Shown here one piece after another: positions 48,388 through 62,510 of a stretch of DNA of 64,000 bases (the first letter of the stretch is position 1; each line of letters begins with the position of its first letter). Below the pieces are notes generated by a model. The model ran no database searches and was not told the origin of the DNA. It was given only the letters and a program-made list of their open reading frames with translations. A program made the position numbers and the translations under genes. Origin of the DNA: Pempheris klunzingeri (lineage: Eukaryota > Chordata > Actinopteri > Acropomatiformes > Pempheridae); NCBI RefSeq assembly GCF_042242105.1, contig NC_092022.1:13574001-13638000 (forward strand), in the 5' to 3' direction.

Positions 48388-51300
48388 ACACAATCCCTGC
48401 TTTGTGTTTGTTTACCTAGCTTACTTTGCATATGAACACAACCCCAGTAGGAGGACTCTGAGTTAAGTGTAAACTATAAGATGCTTTGCCTGTGTATATA
48501 TATCCTGATATATACATCCTATAAGAGTCATCTTGCATTTCCTCACAAACCAGAAGTGTGGAGTGCCATGCTGATTCTGCACCAGAGTGACGCTCATTGA
48601 TTTCCAACAAGACACACTCTAAACAGCAGATTATATGGCCTGACAAATCCTCCCCTTTCTCCACTTCTTTCATATTGTGCTCCAGTTGCTTTCTGTTTAC
48701 TGGCCTGTCTTTCTTTAGCAGCTCCTTCTTTCTCTCATTTATGCTTGAACCTTTTTTAAACCAGATGGCTTCCTCCTCTCCCTTCCAGTCTCTCCCCGTG
48801 TCTCCCTTTCACCTGTGTTCTCCAGCTCCATTGTTTTCTCATCTCCCTATACGTCCTTGTTTTCCCCTTCACTAGTTAAACTCTATCCGCCCTCTTTTTC
48901 TTCTGCTTCTTTCATCTCCTCTCTGACCATCTCTGTCCCTCCTCACCCAGGCGCTTCATTGTTTTGATATATGACCTAATTACTTGGCTAATTGAGGTTC
49001 TTGTAGCTGCCACACGGTTTGGAGGTGGGGAACTATATCTGGTTGCCTTTACAATGTATGTAAAGGTCATGGTCAGTGGGATTGTTTGCCAAAACTCAGC
49101 TCAGCGTGGTTCACCGGCAAAGGTACATTTACTGTCTAAACCCAAGCAAAGGAGTTTTGAATGACATAAAAGGAACTTGGATTATCTCAAGTTGTATTTC
49201 TTGGTTTCATGATGTACTTTGTCAACTACTACAATGGTGGGTCACCAGCACCACACTTCCCCTGGCCATCAGCTCATTTCTCTTTCATAAATGACTCAAT
49301 GTTCTGATTCTTGTCTATGAGCAAAGGAAATGACTGCTATATAATTGCTTTTAAACACAATTATGTTCACTAATATGCATCCCATTCTGTAGATTCGATG
49401 ACAAATTAATCTTTGGTGTCCGTTAAGACAGCCTGAAGCACTCTCTTCACTCTCTCCTCCTCCAACTGCTTTTCACTGGATATCTCCCCCTCGTCATTTA
49501 CCACTCTTTTCTTTTCTTTTGCTGAACAAGCTCTTTCTTTCTTTCACTATTGACTGCTTGTTAGAAGACACCAGGTGCAGGACCTGCGTCTCTACCTGCT
49601 CCGTCTGTTGTACAGGAGCTTGTCTTGAATTTTACTTAATTACTTACTGGTTAATTTAATTAGAACAGCTATGTTGATATTGGAAGCATTTGTCGAATTT
49701 GTTATTGTACAAGTAGCATACAAACATACAAGAAAGATATAGAAAATTGCATTGTGTGGCTATGCAATTTCCTATATCTTTTCTATATCTTATCATTTTA
49801 ATGGTAGATTTGTGTGTAGTTGTGTTTTGTGTAGTTGAATATATTGAAGGATTCCTGTTGGTAAAGATAACATTTTCCAGTCTTGCATCTCTCTTATTAT
49901 ATTACCCTTTTTTGTATTTTTTTTCACCTTTACAAGGAGTAAATATTTTAAGTGTCCTTTGCAGAAGATCTCAGAGACCAAACCTTACTTGTTGTTATTA
50001 GGCACTTTGAACTGTTAAGATAGACTTTTTGGTTAAGGCTTGAATGACCTGAAGAAACCATGCTGGATAGACATGCAATCTAAACGTGGCCTAAGCCATT
50101 TAGTTCTTAACCATAAAGTGATTTGACCGAACAATATCTGTTTTGTAAAGTTCACTAAAGTGCAAACATGAAACATGAAAAAAAAAGATTTAAAAATTTA
50201 AATGCTTACATTATTTAAAAAACTCAATAGAGGACTTCAAGTTTATAACCTGCTCTGGAGGCTTTAGGGCCCTAAGCAGCTGCTAACTGTATTCAACTAA
50301 TGCCTTAGGCCAGCTCTGCAGATATTCTCAGGTGAAAGCTTGAGGGAAAATGGGAACATTAGCCATGATTGATTGTCTCTTGTAATATTTATCCAAAGAT
50401 GAATTTCTGAACTTTCATCACTCAGGAACTACTTTTCATCATGTGAAATAAAACGTACATTATATACATTTATATAGTGCCTCTTTTAGTCTGGAGGAGC
50501 TTATTAACCATCTGTAATGTATAGACTTTAGATCGTGTGCTATGATAAATAGTGAGTAGTTTCCTAAATGTGACTGAGTGGTGCCCCGTGGGGAAAACCT
50601 CTCTCACTTTTTCTAAATGTGTTGAAAAGGCATCTAAACATCCACGGCAATTTTCTAAAGATGACATGCCCGTCTGGAAAATTAGGCTACCTTTCACCGG
50701 CACCGGAGGGATTTCTCAAGAGTCCAAGTCAATCTCTGAGCATAAGCTTTTTAATCAGCTATTCAACCTAGTGCACTGTATACTGACAGCCACCATTGAA
50801 GATGATTACTCCCAAAAGCCTTCATTCACTTTCCATCTGCTTTAACATTGCTTTTCAAAGGACTTACTAGTACAGGCACAGTCAGCTTTTGCCAACATCA
50901 GAGATCAAATATTTAATTCAAGGACACAGATTCCAGTAAGGGAGGAAAGCCCAGAAATCATACATTTCACAGGTGACGCACCAGACACAAGCTCACCTCT
51001 CTCACGTTGAGGCTACCACCGCCCCCTGCTGTTCATCATGGCAAAGCTCGGTGCAGTTTGTCCTTGTTTTCCGAGCCCATGAATCTTGCATGCGGTGGAT
51101 ATTTTGATCCATGACAGTGCATATTCTACAGGCAGCTGCGTTCCATCTCATCAAATACAGTCGCCTGTGTCTCTGCCAGTGCTGATGGAGGAAAGTCTTT
51201 CTGCATCTCATTATTAATTGAATTAAGGGAGGTATTTCTGGAGCAAGGTGAGTTCTGAGCCTGGTAACAAAGAATTATTTATGGTCTGCTTTGAGATTCC

Positions 51301-54300
51301 CAGGCACTGATGGGACTGAGCCCATCACTGTCTGTACAGATAGGAACATCGATGCTCGCACACACACATCAGACATTATCTCCCACCTTCTAGTGTAAAT
51401 ACAAACCAGCCAAGATAGAGATGCTTTGGCTCAAAGTGTAAAACACAACGATCTAATCTCATAATTTAACACACAAAATATGTCTATTGGTGACTATTTG
51501 TACACCTCTAGGATGGAAAAGTAATATCCATGGTGGGAAAAACTCTCCGTTTAATCAGCTCTGTCAAAGGTACAATTCCCTAAAAAGCCCTACTCCTTGC
51601 TCACTCATACCTAACACACACTCTGGTGCTAAAATACCACCTAAATCTAGGCACAATACTTGTTCACAAGAGTCCTGTAAAAAATGAATGTGTATGATGT
51701 GCTGCAAGTGAAGCCCATTGAAGGATCAACTTACAGTTCAATCATGCCAATACACCTTCCTTTTTCCACAGATCCCTTATTCTGTTGTGGTATGCAGAAT
51801 TGACCTTGGTGCTAATGAGCTGCTAGACATACAGAATAGCTGGTAGCCCTGAGGTCAAACTAGGGACAACTGAAGAGGGAACGTGGCCGGCAAGATAGAG
51901 CTCTCACACTATTCATAGTCTCATGTAACTACAATCATTTGGATGTTTAAAATTACCCTCAAATGCTTATAATCCACTGGTGTGCACTTGGCATACACCT
52001 CTTATAGCATTCTTCTTAATCCTGCCTTTATATTCTATATATATATCCCTATATACCTCAAAGAATGAAAATAATGAGAATTTTCACTTTCTCAGAATTT
52101 GTAAAAAGCATGTAATCAATGTTACAAAACAGATGTATTTAGATAAATTCTCTTTAGATAAATGATGAATACACTTCAATAGTGTCTTGCCTCTTTAATT
52201 CAGCATAATTGCAGGAGGCTGAGATGGGGCATCCAGGGACTATTCCAAAATAGGACAAAATATAATGTAACTGTCAAAATAGCCCTGCTCTTTGTGTATC
52301 AAATGTTTTCATTAAAGATGGTGAAAAAATGAGATAAGACAATGGCTTATGTCATATTTAAAGCTGCAGGTTTTACATTGGAGGAGCAAAGGGAGAATTG
52401 AAAGCCATCGCCATTGGATGGAAAAGGAAGTGCACCTTCACAGATGTCAGAATCTTTTTTCTTTTCTTCACTGAAATGCCAGGTACAGCCCACTTACCAC
52501 CATCTTAGGTACACTCTGCTCTCCAAAATCAGATGTGATTACAGCATTCACAACTGAGGAAATAGAAGGTTAGAGGAGAAACAAGAGGGGTCGTGGGCGT
52601 GTGAATACAGAAAGGAGTACTGGGTCATTAGTCTTTGATGTTTTTTTCCCTCTGATGTGACCCATGACTAATTCCCCTCCACATTTTTACAGGAAGTATG
52701 TGTGTGTACAGGACTTTATTATCTATGAATATATGAATAAATTGATCAGTCAGTGCATTATTTTGTTTATATCCTCTCATCAGTCTTGCTCATCACATTA
52801 ATAACCTCATCCCTATGGCGACTGCATGCTACTCATTGGTTTCAAGGTTGACTATACTGTGTAAAAGATTCCCTTGCTTTACCCTCCTACCTCAACGCCC
52901 CATCCATCCAGAAAATCTCCTGGGACATGTCTGTAGCTCACATGCATGAATCTATCATTCTATCATGGGAATTATGCGGAGAAGAAGTCCACTCCTTGCT
53001 AGTTACTAGAACCAATATTTTCATATGTCAATGTAATATCACTGTAACAATGTTATTCCCTTTCCAAACTAGCTGTGTCTTCTGGGACGTGGCTAAAAGC
53101 TATTAATTCAATAGACTGGGAATCATGAGGGACTAATGGGATCGTGTATGGGATCCCATGGGATATGAGCGGTATTACATTGCGTTGTCTCAAAGGGGGT
53201 GAGACAGAAAGACACATGCCTGGGGTGTAGATAAGAAACATGCAGAATTTATGTTCCATAGCCTTAATATTATCTGATTTTTGTTTACTTTTGAGCCGTA
53301 CCGGCATGTACAATTATTTGCTGAACTCTGAAAATCAGCTGTGTACAGCAGAAAGGCTTGTTTTCAGAAGATGCAGTCAGATTAAAAAGATCGGGCAGTC
53401 CATTGCAGATGCCTTTAAATTATTGGTTTGCATGAAATAATCACCACTTAAACTTAGACGTGTCCTTTGTGTAATACTCAGAATGGTTAACAATTACCTA
53501 TCATTGAAACAAAATAAGGAGTGAAACAGATCTGGAGGGGACAACGGCAAAAAGAGCAAGATGGGATTAAAAATAACAATTAAGAACACGGGAAGACAGA
53601 AATAAATTATCCTTATCTATACACCCCCTAGTCCTGATACCGAAGACTTCTTTGAACTAAACTGCACAGATTTTTTTTTTATTCCACTCTTTCTGTTTTG
53701 GTGTTTACTTAGCAATTCACTCCACTTACTGCCATATTATTCAGACCACATAGAACTTGCTTTGCTCAGTGATATTCCTACACACAATAACACTTATCTC
53801 TCAGGAACTCTCAGAGGAGCCTTTGGCCTTGTGGATAAAAACTTTACCCTGCTGTAAAGAAAAAATCAGTTTTCTTGCTTTGTTTTAGTTTTGCAGGTTC
53901 CAAGGAATAAAGAGGTGCTGTATGTCATCCATTTGAATCAGACAATCCTTCCTCCATCCTTTGTGGCTGCCATCTCAGGACACACCAGGCATAATATGAG
54001 TGAGACAGAAACAGAAGGAAGAGGTGACTTTTCAGAAACAAGAAGGTCAAAAAGTCCATTTAGCTTCAATGTCTCTCACTTATTAAAACATACTGACGTG
54101 TTTGTGTATTCCAGCAATGATTCAGTGACCACTAAAATACTAGCAGGACAGAGCATTGGCCAATGGTAAGGTGAGCGAAGGCTCTGATTGGCTGAGTAGC
54201 TCTTTTGCTTTTATCTATAGTACCAGACAGCAACTATTAACAATTATCGCGCTGGTTTACAACACAGATGTGATGGTTTTACAGTCTGTCACACTCAGTA

Positions 54301-55110
54301 TTCTTCTTTATTTGAGTTTGCACACCAGATCTCCACATTGTGCTCACACTGTTTCAGCGCAGGCTGACTTCATTATAGCCTCATCTTCATTATAGTCACA
54401 TTAGAACGGTCCATGCTTGTTGGTTTGGAAACCTGGCAGCTTTTCCAGTGACATCAAAGCACTGGCCACTTTAGGGAAGTCACTGGCAGCAAAATAACAG
54501 TAAATATCAGAGCAGTAGTCTGTATGCAAACGTCAGGTGACTGAAAAACCTAGTCCTAGGTACATTTTAATGTCCTGTGTATGTCAATACGATTAGACGC
54601 CACCTGAGACTTGGCACACATAACCCAAAAATACCTTTTTCTACCTCATTTTGCTGAACGTAAACACAGTTTTGTTTTAAATGTTGACTCTACCACGGTA
54701 TGTGTTGACGTAAAGACTCATGTGACAGATCTGAACCATCTATGATTGTTGTGTGACTGACCAAGATCATTGATATTTGACCCATCTATGTCAAAGGTGA
54801 GTCTTCTAGTGTGAAAGTGATGGGTCTGTTATAAATGTGGCACCATTCCACACGCTCAGTCCGTGTTGATCCCTTTCCATTGCTTTGTCAGAATCCTTCC
54901 AGCTCTATGTGAAACGCGATCTGTCGCATGGGGTCTGTCGCCTAGGGGTTCTCATCCTCTTTCACAACCCATATGCCCACACACTGCCAGTGCCACATTA
55001 CTGCTGCAAAGTGCATTTAATTGACATGCTTTTATGCACCATAGCTGACTTATCATCTGGTCCTTCCCTCCTACCACCAAGAGGCTGGACACCCCCAGTA
55101 TCCCCCGGTG

Positions 55111-55150
55111 TTTTTTTTTTTTTTTTTTTTTTTTTACATACACACACACA
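55111..55150. repeat. Poly(T) tract followed by short (AC)n
   Basis: 25 consecutive T, then ACATACACACACACAC. It lies about 0.75 kb before the cacna2d3 start codon. Confidence 0.9.
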
Positions 55151-55278
55151 CTTTCCTTTCTCTTCTTCCTCTCTGTCTTTCATCAGCACTTGGGCAGTGA
55201 TTCCTGCTTCAGTGAACTGAGCATACAGTGCATGACTTGATCAGACATGAAAGCTAAAGGCTAGCTATTATAGCCTTG

Positions 55279-55281
<3 letters not shown>

Positions 55282-55314
<33 letters not shown>

Positions 55315-55385
55315 AAGTATGGCGTAATTCAACAACAACAATAACAGCATCCTCAGTAGCCTATCCTCAGATCCTGAGAGAAAGT

Positions 55386-55421
<36 letters not shown>
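55282..55421. repeat. Two (GA)n microsatellites
   Basis: GA runs at 55282-55310 and 55388-55421, separated by about 75 bp of unique DNA, directly upstream of the GC-rich cacna2d3 leader. GAGA tracts near promoters can bind GAGA-type factors; here this is only a possibility. Confidence 0.9.
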
Positions 55422-55423
<2 letters not shown>

Positions 55424-55429
55424 GCTAGT

Positions 55430-55893
55430 CGCATCAGTCAAGAGGAGTAGGCGTGCTCTTGGGCGCTGCATCGTTTGATGATCTCCCCGGTTCCCCCCCT
55501 GAACCTCCACTCTCTGCTCTCTGCGGGTGAGGTCGGTCAAACAAAGCGACTGAGCGGACTTTCCCTGCCGGAGGAGTCGTGCTCGACTTTCCGCCGGGCA
55601 GCAGAGCCGGTCAGCGGGGCCACACCGCGGCACTTTGGATAACTCACACACAGCTGAGGATCCCGCCGTTTGCCAAGGCGCGTCGCTCGTCCGCGTCCCG
55701 CACCAACAACAGCTGAACACATTGCCATGAATGATTTAGTCAGGCAGCATAGGTGACTTTTCATTTCCTCCATTTCCCCCTCCTTTCTTTTCATTTTTGG
55801 ATTCTCTGGAGGGGAAAAAAAAATCCACGGTGGCAGCATAAGCCCAAAACTCGCAGTGTGCGCTTAGGGAGGTTTTTTTTTTTTTTGCCCAAG
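55430..55893 (+). promoter_or_regulatory. cacna2d3: GC-rich promoter / 5' UTR of cacna2d3
   Basis: CpG-rich sequence (for example GCGGGGCCACACCGCGG near 55613 and CGCGTCGCTCGTCCGCG near 55679) in an AT-rich setting, ending at the start codon 55894. If transcribed it carries a nine-codon upstream ORF, ATG 55727 to TGA 55756. The exact transcription start is unknown. Confidence 0.55.
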
Positions 55894-58136
55894 ATGCAGG
55901 TGGATCGGAGCTGTGGGGTTTCCAGTGCGTGGTGTGCGTGTCTGCTTTTACTTTTCTCAACTCTAAGCAGCAGGGTCACTGAGGTGGGAGGGACCCACCA
56001 GAGCATTCCTCCGTCCGTGTAAGTAGATGCTCTTTTACGCGAAGGTGTCGCGCTTAACTCCATCCTCCAAGTTTCAAAGCAGAACTTGCTTTAAAAAAAT
56101 ATTCTATCTGTGTGAATTTACAAAAACAAAAATGTATGGCCTATTGCGATGTGCTCTTGAACTGTTTTTTTTTTTTATGTTTAATGTTTTTGTTAAACAT
56201 GACGTCTCCTCTTTTCCCAAATTTCTATCTTTTTGTATATCAAGTATGAAATATAAAACTGACACGGCTGCAAATACATGCTCTTGCAAAATGAATCAAA
56301 AAGCAGACTAGTCATTAGTCTTTTGAGTCAGCGTGAGTCTGCGCTAAGTTGTGGCCTATATGTGTATATATTTCAAACATGTTTCTGATTCATTGCTTGC
56401 CTGTGTGTGTGTGTGTGTGCAGGGTGAAGCTTTGGGCTTCAGCGTTTGGTGGGGAGATGAAGTCCATCTCGGCAAAGTACTCTGGCTCCCAGCTGCTGCA
56501 GAAGGTGAGCAGTTTTATTGTCTGTGTAAGACTTCAGGTGTCAGATTGAAAGTACACCCTGCAACCTCAATACTCTTAAAATTCAAACGTCCACATGGCT
56601 GAACTTGGGCAGGTTTTCCTTGGGTGCAGTTTGACTCTTGCAAAATATGAAGTATCATGGAGGAAACATTTTCTTTTAAAAAGGACCTCTACTGTCCTTG
56701 AAATACACTTTTTGTTTAAAAATGTTTACACCATGTCAGTGTGTAAGTACACACTGATATTTTTTTTGCAAAGTTAAAATTTTGGTGATCTTGTGAGCCA
56801 CGTAACTGTTTATTTAAAAGCTTAAATATACCCTTTTTAGAGACTTTTAAAATTGCTGTGTGGATCTGAAAGACCAATTTATGAGAGGAAATGACAGCCG
56901 TTGAGTAATTTTCGAGTTGAGAGAAATGTCACTCTTTATCTCTCAAACTGCAGGACCTGTGCTTTTTAGCTACTTGAGAATCAGTAATGCATGTCTACTA
57001 GGTAGGCACAGATTTAAAAGCTTATTTGGAACATGTGCCTTTTAAATGGGTGTCCAATTCTCAAGCACTCTGGCAGATGCATTCACACACAGATATACTC
57101 TCCGTAAAGCGCTGTCTTTTTTCAAAAAGCAACTGAATGTTCCTCACATCTCTTAACACCCCCTTACCTCTTCCCGTACCTCTCTGCAGTCCGTTCCCTT
57201 CCCTCTTCCACTCTGCTTGGTGGCATTAATGCAAGATTTGAGTGTGATGGAATGCAAATTTTCCTAATGGAGGGTCAGTTGATGAAGCATGAGTTAAAAC
57301 TGGCTAATGGATAGCCGGTGGATAAAGGGCCAAGCTGAAGCTAACCTCTCAGTGGGTGCACAGACACAATGTGGTGCTTGGGGGCAACAGTTCAGGGCTC
57401 TCGTGGATGGAGAGACCCACTGTGGCGTGTGGCTGCAGTTAGGTGTCACACAGGCCAAACCAGAGATCTGATGTGACGCACAACCAGGACCCGTGTCTAC
57501 CACTTATACATTCACCCAATGCACGGGTAAGAACATCCCCCACTCTCCATCCCCCACACACACATACACATGCCCATATGCACACATAAATGTATGCACA
57601 TCATGACCACACACTGCACATTCACATGCACAGTCACATAGACATATATGGCCCTACTGCGTGGATTTCATCAGCAGCTTAGAAGGCAGAGGAGTGGTGT
57701 TATCTTTTCGAAAGGATAAAAACTGTTCCCCCTTCTCATCTTTTTCTGCCTCCAAAAAGAAGATAACCCTCCCACAGAGTGACGACCTCTTTATGAAATG
57801 CAAATGAAGGCCGCAGGGTTAATTGAGCAAAGAAAAGACTGGAGACCTCTTTAAGGGGAAAAAAAAAGTGCATCTTTCACACCAAACTGGTGTTTTGGAT
57901 GGATGTATGAATGCACACTTGCATCCACTTGCAGGCTTTGGCAACATGTCCTGTATGTTGTGCCTTATTGTGTGGTACAGTCTGGGAGCTCTTGTCAAGG
58001 AACGCTGAGGAGGGACCACAGTTCCCCTGAGGGCACATATGCTTTTAAATAGGCAGAAAGAATGATGGATGTACACTGTTGTACGTAGAGAGGAGGACGG
58101 TAGTGAAAAGAAAAGACCAAGGCTTGTGTGTTAATG

Positions 58137-58195
<59 letters not shown>

Positions 58196-58322
58196 TGCGA
58201 GTGCTTTTCCCCTGGGCGCAGGACAGATGGACTCAGTCTCTCTTCAGTTATCTCTCTGACCCTAGCGTAACAAAACTCCCTTGGAAATAACCATACCTCT
58301 GCATGTGTCGCACTCTCTGTCT

Positions 58323-58402
<80 letters not shown>

Positions 58403-59621
58403 CTATGCATTCACCTTAACCTGAGTCATGCTGTGTGCATTTTGCTTACAGTATATCATTGTATGTTTGCTTAAAAAATTGCTTTGCATCATCGCATTGA
58501 AACATACTGAATATTGTGTAGGACATGTGCTAAAAATACATTTTTGCTTCCACTCTTTGAATATATGCCATCTTCTTTGCCGAAATATTAAGGGGGAAAA
58601 AAGATGGACCAGTAGATGGGATGTCAAATTTGTAAAAGCTGCCTGAAGACAATGTACAAATCTAATCAGCACAGTACTTAAATCTTTAAGTTAAGCCACC
58701 ACAGAGGTAACATAAGGACAAAACAATTATCAGAAGGTTTTTTTAGTCAGAACTTTTGCACAATTTGAAAGTCTTGCACCTGTAGTGGCTCATGCTGTTA
58801 AGTTTATGTTAAGTTAAAATGCTACAATTTGAATTTGATTCTTCGTTTGTGTTGCCTCTGCATTAATTTGACACTTGATTTTACTACCAATTTAACCGTG
58901 TTCATTGAGGGATGAGTGCACAAGTGTGATTAATCTTAATAATATCGTAACACCAAGCAGTAAATTATTTAACGTTTGTGATTGAATGACAGCTCTTAAA
59001 CATTCAACATTTTCATAGATAATTCATGTAAATGCTTTCAGTAACGTCAGTCAGAATGAAAACTGGTTTGTAGGATCAATTTTAAACAAATGTATGACTT
59101 GAAATATATAATTAGATTATTGCATTACTACAGATTGTTAAACAAGATAATTCCCAGAAGGACCTAGGGCACACAAATAATGTAAATCTAAATATTCAAA
59201 CGTGTGTTCAGAGAAGCAGATTTGCTGCTGTTTTCAAAATTTAAATCTTACATCTTACATTTTTAAAATCTGGTTGGACTAGATTTTGCTTTTCATACCC
59301 CCCCCCCCCCCCCCCCCCCCCTTTTTTTTTTTTTCTTTTTTCCTCTCCTGTCCTGTCTCCCCTCCCACACCAAAGCCCGCTTCCTGTAACAATCGGAAAC
59401 GGCTCTTGTTTCAAGGTTATACCAGTCAGGACCTGTGTGTATGCGCACTTGTGTGTATATGTTCCTGAAGAATAAATAAATACACGATCAATAACGCCTT
59501 CAATTTGTTACACAAATCAGATTGTTAGCAGTATTCTCATCGCTGTATGTACAAATACATCTGCACAAAGAAGAGTGTGTACACTCTTTATACACAATGT
59601 ACATGCATACATAGTTACAAT

Positions 59622-59652
<31 letters not shown>

Positions 59653-60130
59653 AGTATAGGAGACTTTTGCTTGAGACACATTAAACATCTCCCACTGATA
59701 GCTAGAATTAGCTCTGTGTGTTTTACCCTCTTCACTGCTATTCTGCTGAATCTTTAATTTCATGTATCATTGAGCAACCTGTCTATATGAGCTAGTCTGG
59801 CTGTGATGGCTGTGTCTGTGTGTGTGTTGTTGGCTGGACTAGTTTTCCCCTCACTGATGTTATGGCTTTCTGGAATCAAAGTAGTGGGACATTATGCCAC
59901 GCTGAAATAACTCCAAGCCGCTCGGTAATGGAAGACACAAGAAAAAAATGATCATTCTGTTGGATTGCCACGGCGGCTGTCTGAAAGTTTATCCTTGCAC
60001 GTCTGCTTTCCTATTTTTAAAAGCATAAGCAGTACCTGAGGGCGAGGACTAGGCGGCAGGCGTATGTGCTTGGAGCGTGTGTGTGTGTGTTTGTGTGTTA
60101 AGTTTGCATACCTACTTAAAGCATGCTCAA

Positions 60131-60166
<36 letters not shown>

Positions 60167-62054
60167 CGCATCTCCCACACTCAGAGCCACATATACAGAG
60201 CAAAAGAGCAGAGGATGATAGGAAGGTGTAATGGTGTGTGACAAGAGTATGCTGGAATCGATTTGCCTGGGTGGGGAAGGAGAGTGTGTGTCTCGGTGTG
60301 TGTGCATGTATAGTATCTGACACAGAGTGGTGCCATACCGTTCTCCTTTAGTACGGCAAACCACCAAAATGTCTGCTGACAGTATTTCTAAAGAATGCAC
60401 GAAAGAAGACAGAGTGGAGAGTTTTCTCAAAAAGAGGCGGCAGATGAAAAATATATACCAGTATTGAAGTGGTCTGGTGAAGTGAGGAGGCAAAATGTTT
60501 AGACAGAGACACAACGTGTGCCTGTTAGATTTATGAAGTACAGAAGGAGAGTTACAGAGATTTTCTTTTTTAACTACATGTTCACCTTGCAGTCGCCAGC
60601 ACTTTTTTTTCACTATCTTAAACTTTTTTTCACTATCTTAACAAACTTAGAAAAATATTATTACTGACAAACTGATCCTGAAAAACCTGGAAATGGAAAT
60701 TTACCTTTTTAAAGAATAAAAACATTTTTACTGATTTTAATTCCATTTATCAAACTTTTTTGTTTGACTAGACTAGTCTATTTTGCTTAATGATAGTTTA
60801 TTTAATAGTATATATTTTATCTTATATCTATAGGGCAATCTTCTAAACCCAAGAGATTAATGAATTTTAAGACTTAACACGGCGAGTTAAGTGATTTACG
60901 CACAACAGCGACATGCTTTGATCTATTGGAGGCTTTTCTACTAGACTTGTTTCACAGACACATAATTTGATATTTCTATAGAGGGCAGTTTCATGTTCAT
61001 CTGTTTTGGAATAAAAAAATCTATTTTTGTTCTGAATTTGTATTTTAGTCACACTAACCAGATTTAAGAGCATGACTAATTATCTAATTTTGAAGTGGAA
61101 ATGATTATGCATTTCAGTTTTTCACGTTCATTTAAAATTAATTACATATTTGTGTGACAACAGTGGAAGAATGACTCTTGCTTGTGTGGAACTGCAATAT
61201 GAGGTTCTTTTTTTATGTTTTCCCCTCTGTATTCATGATAAACAGCACTTAAAGTTTTAATTTGATTTAGCATTCCTTTTTCATTTATAAATGTGCAATT
61301 ATCAAACTTATTATAAAGAAACTGATGTAGTTTAAGTGCCTTTTATTTCTTATACGTATGGAACTTTCAAAAATTCGTAAAGCAAATGTGTTTATTTATT
61401 TTCACTATTGGTTATTTGTTAAAGTTACTTTGATAAGCTCAATACTACAATGATTTCTGTGTTATGTTTTGTACATATACATGTCAGAAATTATGTAAAG
61501 TGACCTAGCTACTAATTGAGGACACTCAGTACCAAATATACTAAGGTCATGTCAGGAAAGCCAAAGAATTTTTGACATTAATTTGTAGAAAGTAGCAACA
61601 ATATACTTTTTGAAGATCTTGAAATTCTTGAATCGGTATGCAGAATGTGTGGATTGTACACATGTGCACTAGTTTTAAGGATGTGTTTTTTTTTTAAACA
61701 AATACAAATATGAAATTAAGCAATATAGAAATTCTCCTTTTAGACTTTTAGACAATATTAAGAAAGTTTCTTTGGTGGCTTGTTTAAAATTTCTTGGGAG
61801 TTGTGGAGGAACTAAGATGACCTCAGTATTTCTAAAGTCCTGCTGTGGCGTTCTTCACTGTATGTATTTATGGAAGTAAAATACGATACATTAACATTCA
61901 CCAGTGGTGAGACCTCAGTTTAAGGCTGCTTTTTCTTTGTTCCATAGAAAATTCATAACTGTATAGTTAAACAAATTTTTTTCAGATACTTAGTTTAGTT
62001 TGTAGTGTAGTTTGCCCTCTGTTTGACTTTCTTGTCCCATGGATGACATTCTAT

Positions 62055-62104
<50 letters not shown>

Positions 62105-62468
62105 GCGTGTGTGTGTGTGTGTGTGAAAGTGGAGGGAGAAGTATGTGTGATGGTGCCAATCTGCTGCCAACGGTGGGTGATGGCTGAGGCGTTCCAGTGT
62201 AACAGTGTGTCAGTGAGGGGGAGACGGCTACAGATTAGATTTAGCTTTGGGAAAATTGAATAGCTGTCAGGTTTGGTTCAGCACGGCTGGCGATGAGGTG
62301 AGAGAAGGGGGAGTGTAGGGGTGTGTACTGATGACTGTCCCTCTTTCCCTAACCTCCCCTAACACTCCCATCTTGTCTCCTGCTTCTCGCTCCCTCCCTC
62401 TCCTGTTCTCATTGACCAAAGCATGATCTTGCTAAATGTATTTCCTCCACTGCTTGTAGAAGGAGAAG

Positions 62469-62510
<42 letters not shown>

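Larger units (their letters stand above)
43988..55280. other. Intergenic region upstream of cacna2d3
   Basis: About 11 kb of AT-rich DNA without a recognisable gene. It contains an ATTT run (44340-44363), a CA repeat (48360-48387), a 25-base T tract (55111-55135) and a GC-richer patch open in several frames (46468-46817). A few stretches rich in TAATTA-type words, for example 51180-51240, could be enhancers, but conservation cannot be judged here. Confidence 0.5.

Noticed and set aside
58045..58410. Regularly spaced repeats that could suggest a CRISPR-like or coding repeat array
   Set aside because: They are pure GT and CA microsatellites of a vertebrate genome.
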